Positions 54,233-62,899 of a stretch of DNA of 64,000 nucleotides are shown piece after piece. The stretch covers positions 1 through 64,000 of the forward strand of contig CAJAFV010000068.1 in NCBI GenBank assembly GCA_903939115.1, read 5' to 3'. A program made the position numbers and the translations under genes. Below the pieces are notes generated by a model. It was not told the DNA's origin. It was given only the letters and a program-made list of their open reading frames with translations, and did no database searches. This DNA is from an uncultured Geobacteraceae bacterium. Its GTDB lineage: Bacteria; Desulfobacterota; Desulfuromonadia; Geobacterales; Pseudopelobacteraceae. Position 1 is the stretch's first letter, and each line of letters starts with the position of its first letter.

Positions 54233-55378
54233 ATGAAACAGACAAAAGGGACTGTAGTAACACTTCTCCTATTGATATGCATAACAGCCTGCAGCAAGGG
54301 TGACGCTAAAAAAAGCACCGGGCAGGCCGCCAAGCCACCGGTTGCCGTAGAAGCCGTCGCTGCAGCCGCTTCCGAACTAATCGACGGGATTCAGGTTACC
54401 GGCAGCCTGGAACCAAAGTTTTCAGTGGATATCAAGACCCAGATCCCCGGCCTGATACAGCAGGTGTATGTTACCGAGTGGATACGGGTCAGGAAAGGGC
54501 AGGCGCTGGCGCGGATCGATGTCGCCGAAACGGCGGCTCTGGTCAAGCGGGCCGAGGCGGCAGTGGAATCGGCCAAAGCCGGTCTGGCCCAGGCCGGTGT
54601 CGCAGTTACCCGTGCCGAGCGGGAGCGAGAACGTATGCTCAAGCTCAAAGAATCCGGGCTGGCCACGCAGCAGGCCGTAGATGATTCCCGCTCCGAGGCC
54701 GAAGCGGCCAGGACGAAGGTTGACGCGGCCCGCGCCCAGTTAGGTGTGGCCGAAGGAGAACTGCACCAGACAAAGGCCAGGCAGGACAAGTCGCTTGTGG
54801 CATCCCCTCTGGACGGTGTCGTTGCCCTGCGCGACGTCAACGTGGGAGACCTGGCAAGTGACGCCGCCGCCGGCAAGCCGATCTTTCGTATCGTGGACAA
54901 CCGCCTGCTCAACCTTACCGTAACAGTTTCATCGGCAGACTCCGCACGGATCAAGACCGGACAACCGGTGGAGTTCTCCGTGGATGCGCTGCCGGGACGG
55001 ACCTTTACCGGCACGGTTATGTTCATCAATCCGGAATTGAGCAGTGCCGACCGTTCACTGAAGGTTATTGCCGAAGTTAAGAACGTGCCCGAACTCCTGA
55101 AGGGTGGGCTGTTCGCCAAAGGACGCATCATCACCGGCAGGCGTAGCGGTGTGTTGCAGATACCGCGGAGCAGTGTCGACCGCTTCGATCCGGCAGCACG
55201 TACGGGTGTCGTATATGTTTTGCAAAACGGCATCGCCCATACGCGCACTGTCTCCACCGGCAGCGTAACCGGTGAGCAGGTGGAAGTGGTAACAGGCTTG
55301 AAAATCGGAGAGCAATACGTCGTACGCGGCGGGTTCAACCTCAAGGATGGGGACACCATACTGATTCAAAAACATTAA
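54233..55378 (+). CDS. RND efflux periplasmic adaptor lipoprotein (MFP)
   Basis: A 381-residue membrane-fusion protein. A signal peptide ends in the lipobox ITAC (lipidated Cys near residue 18). The order is lipoyl half-motif (VDIKTQIPGLIQQVYVTEWIRVRKGQ), long alpha-helical hairpin (Ala/Glu/Arg-rich, about 85-165), second lipoyl half, beta-barrel and membrane-proximal domain. I start at the ATG at 54233 with GAGG upstream. It bridges the inner-membrane pump to the outer-membrane channel encoded downstream. Its stop codon lies in the left arm of a palindromic repeat. The substrate is unknown. Confidence 0.92.
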   Translation: MKQTKGTVVTLLLLICITACSKGDAKKSTGQAAKPPVAVEAVAAAASELIDGIQVTGSLEPKFSVDIKTQIPGLIQQVYVTEWIRVRKGQALARIDVAETAALVKRAEAAVESAKAGLAQAGVAVTRAERERERMLKLKESGLATQQAVDDSRSEAEAARTKVDAARAQLGVAEGELHQTKARQDKSLVASPLDGVVALRDVNVGDLASDAAAGKPIFRIVDNRLLNLTVTVSSADSARIKTGQPVEFSVDALPGRTFTGTVMFINPELSSADRSLKVIAEVKNVPELLKGGLFAKGRIITGRRSGVLQIPRSSVDRFDPAARTGVVYVLQNGIAHTRTVSTGSVTGEQVEVVTGLKIGEQYVVRGGFNLKDGDTILIQKH

Positions 55379-55500
55379 CGCAAAGACGCCAAGGCGCAAG
55401 GGCGCAAAGTTAAAATTGAATTACATTAAATATTAAACCTTAATTTGCTAGATTTTCCTTGTGCCTTTGCAACTTTGCATCTATTGCATCTTTGCGTTAA
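55375..55500. repeat. palindromic element A (ACGCAAAG units) between adaptor and pump genes
   Basis: The outer 12 bases of the arms (TTAACGCAAAGA) match perfectly in inverted orientation at 55375-55386 and 55489-55500. Inside, both arms continue as near-periodic GCAAAG/GCCAAGG units around an AT-rich centre. The adaptor stop codon lies in the left arm, and the pump start is 63 bases beyond the right arm. This is a dispersed non-coding palindrome type known from many genomes. Confidence 0.8.
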
Positions 55501-55562
55501 ATGCCTTTTAATCCTTTGACCATAGAAGTTACAAAATAAGATTGATAAAGGAAACATCCTGG

Positions 55563-58500
55563 ATGATCCTCTCCGACCTCTCTATAAAACGCCCCGTCTT
55601 CGCCACGGTTATGATCCTGGCCCTGGTGGTCGTGGGCATATTCTCCTACCGTCGTCTGGCGGTGGAAATGTTCCCCAATGTCGAATTCCCGGTCGTCTCC
55701 GTGGTGACAACCTTTGCCGGTGCATCGCCGGAAACCGTCGAGCGCGAGCTCTCCAAACGGATCGAGGAAGCGGTCAACCAGGTGGCCGGGGTAAAGCATG
55801 TCTTTTCGACCTCCCGCGAGGGTGTTTCCACTGTCGTGGTCGAATTTCGCCTGGAAGAGAAGGTCAATGACGCGGCTCAGGAGGTGCGCGCCAAACTTTC
55901 CTCTATCCGCGGCACCCTGCCGACAGGAATTGAAGAGCCGATCATCCAGAAACTGGATTTCAACGCCGCTCCGGTGGCAGCTCTGGCGGTACAGTCAACC
56001 ACCCTTTCCCCACGGGAACTGACTGTCCTGGTGGAGAAAAAGATCAAGAAGCGCTTCGAGAGCGTAGCCGGCGTGGGTAAAGTGGACATGGTCGGTGGGC
56101 AGAAGCGGGAAATCAACGTGGATATTGATCCGACCCGACTGGAGGCCCTCGGCATGGGGGTCAATGATGTCGTCAACGGGATTAAATCCGAAAACACCAA
56201 CACCCCGCTCGGGCGCATAACCCGCGGCACAGCCGAATATCCGCTGCGCATCGAGGGGAAACCGGACCGCGCTGATCAGTACCGCCAGATGACCGTGGCC
56301 CAGCGGAGCGGACGCCCGATAACATTGGGCGAGGTCGCCCAGGTGTCCGACGGCGTAGAGGAAAAGCGTAAACTGGCCCTGGTAAACGGCCAGCCGGCAA
56401 TAGGACTGGATATTTACAAACAGTCCGGCGGGAACCAGGTGGAACTGGTCGACACGGTCAAAAAGGTTATCGCCAAGGTGCAGAAAGAGATGCCGCCCGG
56501 CGTCAGTATCACGCTTGTCCGGGACGGTTCAATCATGACCCGCGAGTCTCTGGCCGATGTCAAGGAGACGCTGATTATCGGCGGCATACTGACGGTGCTG
56601 ATTGTGTTCTGCTTCATCAACTCCTGGCGATCCACGGTCATTACCGGCGTGACCCTGCCGATCTCGGTTATTTCGGCGTTTATCGTCATGAACTCGCTCG
56701 GCATGACTCTCAATGTCATGACCCTGATGGCACTTTCCCTCGCTATCGGCCTGCTGATCGATGATGCCATCGTCGTGCGGGAGAATATCGTCCGGCACCT
56801 GGAGATGGGCAAGGATCATATGGAGGCCTCGCGCTTCGGCACTGCCGAAATCGGCCTGGCAGTCTTCGCCACCTCGATGTCGATCATCGCTGTATTTGTG
56901 CCGGTTGCCTTCATGAAAGGGATCGTCGGACGCTTCTTCTACCAGTTCGGCATAAGTGTGGCCTTTGCCGTGCTGGTTTCGCTGTTCGTCTCCTTTACCC
57001 TGGATCCGATGCTCTCTTCGCGCTGGCATGACCCCTCCATCCATCTGCAGGGGAAACGCAAAGGGCTGGCCCGCTGGCTGGAGAGCTTCAATCTCTGGTT
57101 TGACCGCAATGCCGACCGCTACCGTTCGGCTGTCGGCTGGGCCCTCGATCACCGCAAAACAGTGCTGGCAGCGGCCTTTACCTCATTTGTCGCCGGGCTG
57201 GCAATCTTCAGCACGTTGGAATCCTCCTTTATGGCCCAGTACGACAAGGGTGAGCTCCAGGTATCCTTCAAGACCGCACCGGATGCCTCCATGGCCGAGA
57301 CCGAAGGGAGGATGACCGCCGTTCTGGCTGCCGTACGCGATTTTCCCGAAATCGACCATACCTATACAACCATCGGCGCCGGTGATAGCGGCACGGTACG
57401 GGACGGACTCCTCTATATAAAACTTAAGGAGCGCACGGAACGGTCAAAAAATCAGTTTGTGCTCCAGCGGGAGATCCGCGAACGGCTGCACAAGGTGGCC
57501 GGCATTACCTTCTCCATCGAAGAGGTCGGACAGATCGGCGGTGCACTGAAACCACTCAACGTCAACCTGAAGGGTGAGGACCTGAACGTACTCAAGCAGC
57601 TCGGCGCACGGCTGAAAAAAGAGCTCTACACGGTGCCGGGTATCGTTGACCTCTCCATGACCCTGGAAAATGACATCCCGGAGTATCGTATGCGGGTCGA
57701 CCGTGACAAGGCGCTCTCGGCGGGGGTCACCACCAATGATATCGTCGCGACCCTCAGCCGGCTGATTGGGGGTGAAGCCATTTCCACCTACGAGGACGAA
57801 GACGGCGATGCGGTGGATGTGCGGGTCAGACTGCCGGAACGTCTGCGCCAGAACCCCTCGCAGGTAAATGATCTGCGGGTATCGGTTCCCGATGCTACTG
57901 GCGGCATAAAACGTGTGCCACTGGCCAGCCTTACCTCAACGGTGGTGGCGGCCTCGCCGACGGAAATCAATCGCCGCGACCTGGCACGACAGGTAACGGT
58001 CAGCGCCAATCTGGACGACCTCCCTATCGGAACAGCGGTAAAACATGTCGAGGCGGCGGCCAAACGGATCAACATGCCGCCCGGCTATGCCATCAATCTT
58101 TCCGGCGAGGCCGAGGACATGGCTGAATCCTTCGGCTACATGGGGGAGTCGCTGATCCTGGCGGTACTGTTTGTCTACCTGATTCTGGCGGCCCAGTTCG
58201 AGTCGTTTTTCGAACCGTTTGCCATCATGCTGTCGCTGCCGCTCTCGATTGTCGGCATGGCCGGCATGCTCAAGCTTACCGGCGACACCGTCAACATCAT
58301 GTCCCTGATCGGCCTGATCATGCTGATGGGACTGGTCACCAAGAACGCTATCCTGCTGGTGGACTACGCCAAAATACTGCAGCGAAGAGACGGGCTGTCG
58401 CGTCGAGATGCGGTAATCCTGGCCGGTCGGACGCGTCTGCGGCCGATCATCATGACCACTCTGGCCATGATCTTCGGCATGCTGCCGCTGTTCCTCGGCA

Positions 58501-58703
58501 TCGGCAGTGGCGCCGAGATGCGCGCTCCTATGGCCCGCGCCGTGGTCGGCGGACTGATTACCTCGACCTTCCTGACGCTCCTGGTGGTTCCGGTTATGTA
58601 CACGGTCATGGATGACTTCGGCGGCTGGCTGAAACGGAAGTGGAAAGGGAATATTTCGCATAACACGGAGCAACGAAGCAACGGAGGAGCAACAAAAGCA
58701 TGA
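55563..58703 (+). CDS. RND multidrug/metabolite efflux pump (HAE1 type)
   Basis: A 1046-residue inner-membrane pump of the AcrB/MexB type with 12 helices and two large periplasmic loops. The proton-relay pair of aspartates is in [12 protein letters not shown] (helix 4, about residue 400) and the relay lysine in [13 protein letters not shown] (helix 10), so it is H+-driven. I chose the ATG at 55563 ([13 protein letters not shown]), which has AAAGGA upstream; a TTG 21 bases earlier is less likely. Its last codons ([13 protein letters not shown]) come from the left arm of a palindromic repeat. Its stop overlaps the next start by 4 bases. Confidence 0.93.
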   Translation: MILSDLSIKRPVFATVMILALVVVGIFSYRRLAVEMFPNVEFPVVSVVTTFAGASPETVERELSKRIEEAVNQVAGVKHVFSTSREGVSTVVVEFRLEEKVNDAAQEVRAKLSSIRGTLPTGIEEPIIQKLDFNAAPVAALAVQSTTLSPRELTVLVEKKIKKRFESVAGVGKVDMVGGQKREINVDIDPTRLEALGMGVNDVVNGIKSENTNTPLGRITRGTAEYPLRIEGKPDRADQYRQMTVAQRSGRPITLGEVAQVSDGVEEKRKLALVNGQPAIGLDIYKQSGGNQVELVDTVKKVIAKVQKEMPPGVSITLVRDGSIMTRESLADVKETLIIGGILTVLIVFCFINSWRSTVITGVTLPISVISAFIVMNSLGMTLNVMTLMALSLAIGLLIDDAIVVRENIVRHLEMGKDHMEASRFGTAEIGLAVFATSMSIIAVFVPVAFMKGIVGRFFYQFGISVAFAVLVSLFVSFTLDPMLSSRWHDPSIHLQGKRKGLARWLESFNLWFDRNADRYRSAVGWALDHRKTVLAAAFTSFVAGLAIFSTLESSFMAQYDKGELQVSFKTAPDASMAETEGRMTAVLAAVRDFPEIDHTYTTIGAGDSGTVRDGLLYIKLKERTERSKNQFVLQREIRERLHKVAGITFSIEEVGQIGGALKPLNVNLKGEDLNVLKQLGARLKKELYTVPGIVDLSMTLENDIPEYRMRVDRDKALSAGVTTNDIVATLSRLIGGEAISTYEDEDGDAVDVRVRLPERLRQNPSQVNDLRVSVPDATGGIKRVPLASLTSTVVAASPTEINRRDLARQVTVSANLDDLPIGTAVKHVEAAAKRINMPPGYAINLSGEAEDMAESFGYMGESLILAVLFVYLILAAQFESFFEPFAIMLSLPLSIVGMAGMLKLTGDTVNIMSLIGLIMLMGLVTKNAILLVDYAKILQRRDGLSRRDAVILAGRTRLRPIIMTTLAMIFGMLPLFLGIGSGAEMRAPMARAVVGGLITSTFLTLLVVPVMYTVMDDFGGWLKRKWKGNISHNTEQRSNGGATKA

Positions 58704-58815
58704 AAAATTTCAAAAAGAATCAAACCGTTTTAGATCTATCTACACCACGGTCTTCAAGGAAAACATTTTTCAGAAGGTTTCTTGCCTTCTCTGTTGCTCC
58801 GTTGCTCTCTGTTAT
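58660..58815. repeat. palindromic element B straddling the pump/outer-membrane gene junction
   Basis: Inverted arms of 23 bases lie at 58660-58682 and 58793-58815 and match at 20 of 23 positions; they consist of ATAACA and repeated GAGCAACG units. The element carries the last ~14 codons of the pump gene, the start codon of the next gene and its signal-peptide codons. Its unit style is like element A. Confidence 0.75.
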
Positions 58816-60091
58816 TTCAGGATTTACCTGTTTCGCCCATGCCTCTGAAATCCGCACAGTAATCCTGGATGAGGCGATCTCTATCGCCATGGAAAAGAAC
58901 CGCGATATCGAAAAAGCCCGCGAGTACGCCCACTATGTTGAAGGAAAATATGTCGAGGAGCGTGCTGCTGCCCTGCCACAGTTGTCGCTGAACGGCTACG
59001 CCGGCATGACAAGGGACAACGGTCAGGGGGCACTGTACGGCGCAGGTACGGCCCCCCTGCAGTACAGTCGCACCGCTGACATTGCTCTGAGCCAGCCCCT
59101 CTATACCTGGGGCAAGATCGGTGCGGCCATACGGGCGGCAGAGGCGGGACAGAAAACAGCTGAGGACCAGCTGCGGCTGTTCCGGCAGGCTGCTGTCAGG
59201 GACGTTACGACCGTCTTTTGTGATGTCCTGCTGGCGAAGGAGCTGCATACCGCAGCCCGTGAGAACCTGGAACAGAAAAAGCGCCTTCTTGAAGAGGCGC
59301 AACGCAAGTTTGCCGCCGGAACGGCGACAGATTATGATGTATTGGCGGCAGAGGTAGCTGTTCAAAACGCGTTTCCAGCCACTATCAGGAGTGAAAATGC
59401 GATCGCTGCCGCCCGGCATCAGCTCCGCTTTCTGCTGGCACTGGATGGCCAGGACGTCGATGCCAGTGGAACCCTTGATATGCCGCCCACGAATCCACCC
59501 GACTACCAGCAGGCCCTGAGGACTGCGCAGTCGAAGCGGCCCGAACTGGCCGACCTGCGGCACCGTATCGACATCTATAGCGAACTGGTAAAGATCGCCG
59601 ACGCCGAGAACAAGCCGCGACTCGATTTTAAAGGGAGTGCCGGCTGGCACTGGCTGGATATCAAGGAGTCTCCAACCTTGAACGGAGCATCAAACGGATC
59701 GGCATGGAGTGCGGGGCTGCACCTTTCATTCCCGTTTTTCGATGGGCTGAAGGGAAGCGGCAAGACGGCACAGGCAAAAAGTGACTTGCGCAGCCGGCAG
59801 ATCGATGAAGCCAGACTGCTCGAATCGATCGCTCTTGAGATCCGGACCAGCAGAGACGCTGTCAAAGAGGCCACAGATATTGTCCAGGCACTCAGCGGAA
59901 CGGTCAAACAGGCGGAACGGCTGGTGCGGATGGCAGAGAAGGGGTACGAATTCGGCGTCAAGATCCGTCTGGAGCTCGATGACGCCCAGCTGAACCTGGT
60001 GCAGGCCAGAAGCAATCTGGCCCGGGCAGAGCGCGACTACCTGGTGGCCCAGGTCAATCTCCTCTGGGCTATGGGTGTTGCGGGGGAATAG
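58700..60091 (+). CDS. TolC-family outer-membrane efflux protein
   Basis: A 463-residue outer-membrane factor. After an unusually long N-terminal leader (about 50 residues, cleavage near FAHAS) come two copies of the TolC pattern of alpha-barrel hairpins and beta strands, for example LDEAISIAMEKNRDIEKAR and DYVLAAEVAVQNA-like helices, and RLVRMAEKGYEFGVKIRLELDDAQ near the end. It completes the adaptor-pump-channel operon. The leader is encoded by palindromic element B, so the original start and signal were probably replaced. The ATGA overlap couples it to the pump gene. Confidence 0.9.
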   Translation: MKNFKKNQTVLDLSTPRSSRKTFFRRFLAFSVAPLLSVISGFTCFAHASEIRTVILDEAISIAMEKNRDIEKAREYAHYVEGKYVEERAAALPQLSLNGYAGMTRDNGQGALYGAGTAPLQYSRTADIALSQPLYTWGKIGAAIRAAEAGQKTAEDQLRLFRQAAVRDVTTVFCDVLLAKELHTAARENLEQKKRLLEEAQRKFAAGTATDYDVLAAEVAVQNAFPATIRSENAIAAARHQLRFLLALDGQDVDASGTLDMPPTNPPDYQQALRTAQSKRPELADLRHRIDIYSELVKIADAENKPRLDFKGSAGWHWLDIKESPTLNGASNGSAWSAGLHLSFPFFDGLKGSGKTAQAKSDLRSRQIDEARLLESIALEIRTSRDAVKEATDIVQALSGTVKQAERLVRMAEKGYEFGVKIRLELDDAQLNLVQARSNLARAERDYLVAQVNLLWAMGVAGE

Positions 60092-60307
60092 AGTTGTATA
60101 ATTATTTAGCAACAAGCGAAGAGTCAAACTACTTGTAATTCCAATTCCCAGAAGCGGAGCAACCCGTTCCGGTTCGTTATCCTCACGGAAAAAATTCCCC
60201 TTGCCGCTGCTCCATGGCCTCCTTCTTGCTCTCTGCCGAGTAGTTGATCGGCACGACTGCAGAGGTTCTCTACCAAAATTTCTTTCTGAACACAGGTTTT
60301 ATTAATT

Positions 60308-62884
60308 ATGACGGTCAGTTGTGACGATATTTCATGGATGCCCCTTTTCAGGGGCCTGTCTCCGGACGAGCTTTACTCTATCGCAATCCGTCTGGAAAAA
60401 TGTGTATTTTTGTCCGGAGTGGTCATTTTGTCCAAGAATGCGCCGGCGGATGAACTCTTTGTGATTCTTACCGGGACGGTGAAAGTTGAGCTTCAGGACG
60501 GCATCGGACAAATACTCAACCTCACTGAGCTGGGGCCCGGCGAGATCATCGGAGAACGCGCCGCCCTCACGAATGAACCGCGCTCTGCAGATGTAAGGGC
60601 AGTTTCCGACGTTCAGGCGGCACGTCTTTCACGCCGCGATTTTGAGGAACTGCTGCATGAAACCCCGAAAATCTATGCGAACCTCTGCACCATTCTATTG
60701 CGGCAGCTTGGCCGCTCGGCGCACCGTCATCAGCGGGAGGAACGCGAGCACCGTGAGGTGATCACCAATGTCATCGGCTGGCAGCTCCTGCCCGAATTTG
60801 GCGAATTTCCCGGGAATTCTTCATGGGTGCGCGCGCTGAACGGGCGCCTGGAGCGGCTCGGCAGAACCCGCAGGCATGTGCTGATCGTTGGTGAACCGGG
60901 GACCTGGAAAGACCTTGCCGCCCGGCTGATACATTTTCATGGTGACGCCCCGTGTCCCGTCCTGTTTCTGGACTGTTCATCTCCTCCTCCGGTAATTGGC
61001 ACCGGAAGTATGCAAACAAATTCTGCCGGGGACACACTGCTGGTGGAAATAGCCCAGGAGGCTGCTCTTTTCGGCCATACTCCGGATGGCGCCGTCTATG
61101 CCCGCAGAGCCCGGCGCGGCATGCTGGAACTGGCGGCCGGTGGCGATATTATCCTGCGCAACATCAATTGCCTGACACCGTCAGTTCAGGGACAATTGAC
61201 CGCTTTCATGACAACCGGTCTATTCACACGAAGGGGGGAAACCAGTCAGAGAAACGCTCAGGTACGGATTATTGCGACCAGCAGTGAAGATCTGGCTACT
61301 TTGGTTGAAGGCGGGAAGTTTAACGCAGCATTGCATGAAAAATTCAGCGGTGAAACGATAGCAATGGCGTCACTCCGCGAGCGCAAGCAGGACATACCGG
61401 TAATTGCCCGCAGCCTGCTGAAGAGCCTCAACGCCAAGCACCACAAGCAGGTGCGCCGTATTTCACAGGATGCCCTTAACCGCCTGGTTGATCACGACTG
61501 GCCGTTGAACGGCAGCGAATTATATCAGGTAATCAGCCGTGCCGTAGTCGTCTGCACGAATGAAGAAATTCATTCCGAACAGATATTTCTTCAGGGACAG
61601 CCGTTTGGGGATGGCCGTTTCAACCTGCTGTCGCTTCCGTCCATTGAAAAGCTGGCCCGACGGCACGATTTTCCCCGAATCCTGCGCTTGAGTACGGTTC
61701 CTCTGTTTTTGCTGACCATGTTCTACACGCTGCTCGGGCCATCCTTTGACAATGCTGCAAACCTGGCGGTCTGGACGCTCTGGTGGCCGGCATTGCTGCT
61801 GACGGCATTCCTGTTTGCACGGGGGTGGTGCAGTTTTTGCCCCCTGGAAGCTATCGGAGAGTTTGTCGGCGTCAAGAACCGGGTAACGCACGAACCTATG
61901 AAATGGCTCCGGCGCTGGGGGGCGCCTGTGAGTCTTGCCGCACTGGTCTTTATCCTGCTCGTTGAACAGGCGTCCGGGATGTTTTCATGGGCCTTCGCCA
62001 CCGGCCTCCTATTGACCGGCCTGCTCGTGGCAACTGTCTCCGCCGACCTGGTCATCGGCCGCCGCGGCTGGTGCAAATTTCTTTGCCCTCTCGGCAGGAT
62101 AGTCAGTATGGTGTCGCGGATTTCATTGTTGGAAATGCACAGCAACCACAATGTGTGCGCCAGCCGCTGCCGGGTTGATGATTGCGTCAAGGAGAAAGGG
62201 TGTCCAATGGGTCTTCATCCCACCGGAATCGACAACTCTGACCACTGCGTTCTCTGTTTCGACTGTGTCCGCAGCTGCCCGCATCACTCCATGCAGCTCG
62301 ACCTGCGCAACCCTGTCCTGGGGCTTTTTAATCAGGCGCGCCACGGGTTCTATGAGGCGCTCTTCAGCGTGTCCTTGGTGGGCGTTATCATTGCCGCAAA
62401 AGGAACTCCGCTGCTTGCAGGGCGCTCACAGGGGGTTTTCCCCCATACCCTATGGAGCCTGACCGAGTCGGTGCTGGCGCTGGTTATCGTGACTGCATTC
62501 ACCGGACTTGCGCTGCTCTTATCGACCGGTACCCGTGACTCCCCCTGGAAGCCGGTATTCACAATTTGCGGCATAGCCTATCTGCCGTTGGCCATCGCCG
62601 GTCTTTTCATGATTTATTTCCGCGCATTGGTTGAGGGGGGAGCGCAGATAGTCCCACGCACTATTATTGCAGCGGGTCTGGGCAATTGGCTGAATGCGGC
62701 ACGACTTACACCGGAACTTGGAACGCTCCGCCTGCTGGTCTATCCCATTCTTGTTACGGGCGCCCTCTTCTCCTGGTTCGTACTCAGCAGACTGCAGCAT
62801 CAGTACAACATAAGTGCTACCGGGCGCATCGGCCACCGCGTCCTGATTCTCCTTGCTGCCGCGGCATTTATCCGCATCTTGTAA
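60308..62884 (+). CDS. cyclic-nucleotide-binding / degenerate AAA+ / NapH-like membrane ferredoxin fusion
   Basis: An 858-residue protein with three parts. Residues 13-115 are a cNMP-binding fold with an intact phosphate cassette (GEIIGERAALTNEPRSADVRA). Residues 155-430 resemble a sigma54 enhancer-binding AAA+ domain, but Walker A reads GEPGTWKD (195-202), Walker B GGDIILRNI, the GAFTGA site GAVYAR (261-266) and sensor II WPLNGSEL (398-405); only sensor I (RIIATSSEDL) and LRERKQDIP look normal. From 460 it is a membrane protein with about nine helices and NapH-type cysteines: C508/C511, C589/C593, then [4Fe-4S] motifs C617, C621, C626, C632 and C647, C650, C653, C657. It follows the efflux operon by 216 bases. 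Likely role: a nucleotide-controlled membrane [16 protein letters not shown] protein; this is inference. Confidence 0.85.
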   Translation: MTVSCDDISWMPLFRGLSPDELYSIAIRLEKCVFLSGVVILSKNAPADELFVILTGTVKVELQDGIGQILNLTELGPGEIIGERAALTNEPRSADVRAVSDVQAARLSRRDFEELLHETPKIYANLCTILLRQLGRSAHRHQREEREHREVITNVIGWQLLPEFGEFPGNSSWVRALNGRLERLGRTRRHVLIVGEPGTWKDLAARLIHFHGDAPCPVLFLDCSSPPPVIGTGSMQTNSAGDTLLVEIAQEAALFGHTPDGAVYARRARRGMLELAAGGDIILRNINCLTPSVQGQLTAFMTTGLFTRRGETSQRNAQVRIIATSSEDLATLVEGGKFNAALHEKFSGETIAMASLRERKQDIPVIARSLLKSLNAKHHKQVRRISQDALNRLVDHDWPLNGSELYQVISRAVVVCTNEEIHSEQIFLQGQPFGDGRFNLLSLPSIEKLARRHDFPRILRLSTVPLFLLTMFYTLLGPSFDNAANLAVWTLWWPALLLTAFLFARGWCSFCPLEAIGEFVGVKNRVTHEPMKWLRRWGAPVSLAALVFILLVEQASGMFSWAFATGLLLTGLLVATVSADLVIGRRGWCKFLCPLGRIVSMVSRISLLEMHSNHNVCASRCRVDDCVKEKGCPMGLHPTGIDNSDHCVLCFDCVRSCPHHSMQLDLRNPVLGLFNQARHGFYEALFSVSLVGVIIAAKGTPLLAGRSQGVFPHTLWSLTESVLALVIVTAFTGLALLLSTGTRDSPWKPVFTICGIAYLPLAIAGLFMIYFRALVEGGAQIVPRTIIAAGLGNWLNAARLTPELGTLRLLVYPILVTGALFSWFVLSRLQHQYNISATGRIGHRVLILLAAAAFIRIL

Positions 62885-62899
62885 TTTGTGCTTTCTGTT

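Noticed and set aside
54391-55359. Minus-strand open frame of 322 codons
   Set aside because: Antisense to the adaptor gene; Ser/Thr/Arg-rich shadow frame.
60092-60307. Gap between the efflux operon and the fusion gene, with GGAGCAAC-like fragments
   Set aside because: A single fragment resembles the units of element B, but there is no paired arm and no coding signal, so it is left as unassigned DNA.
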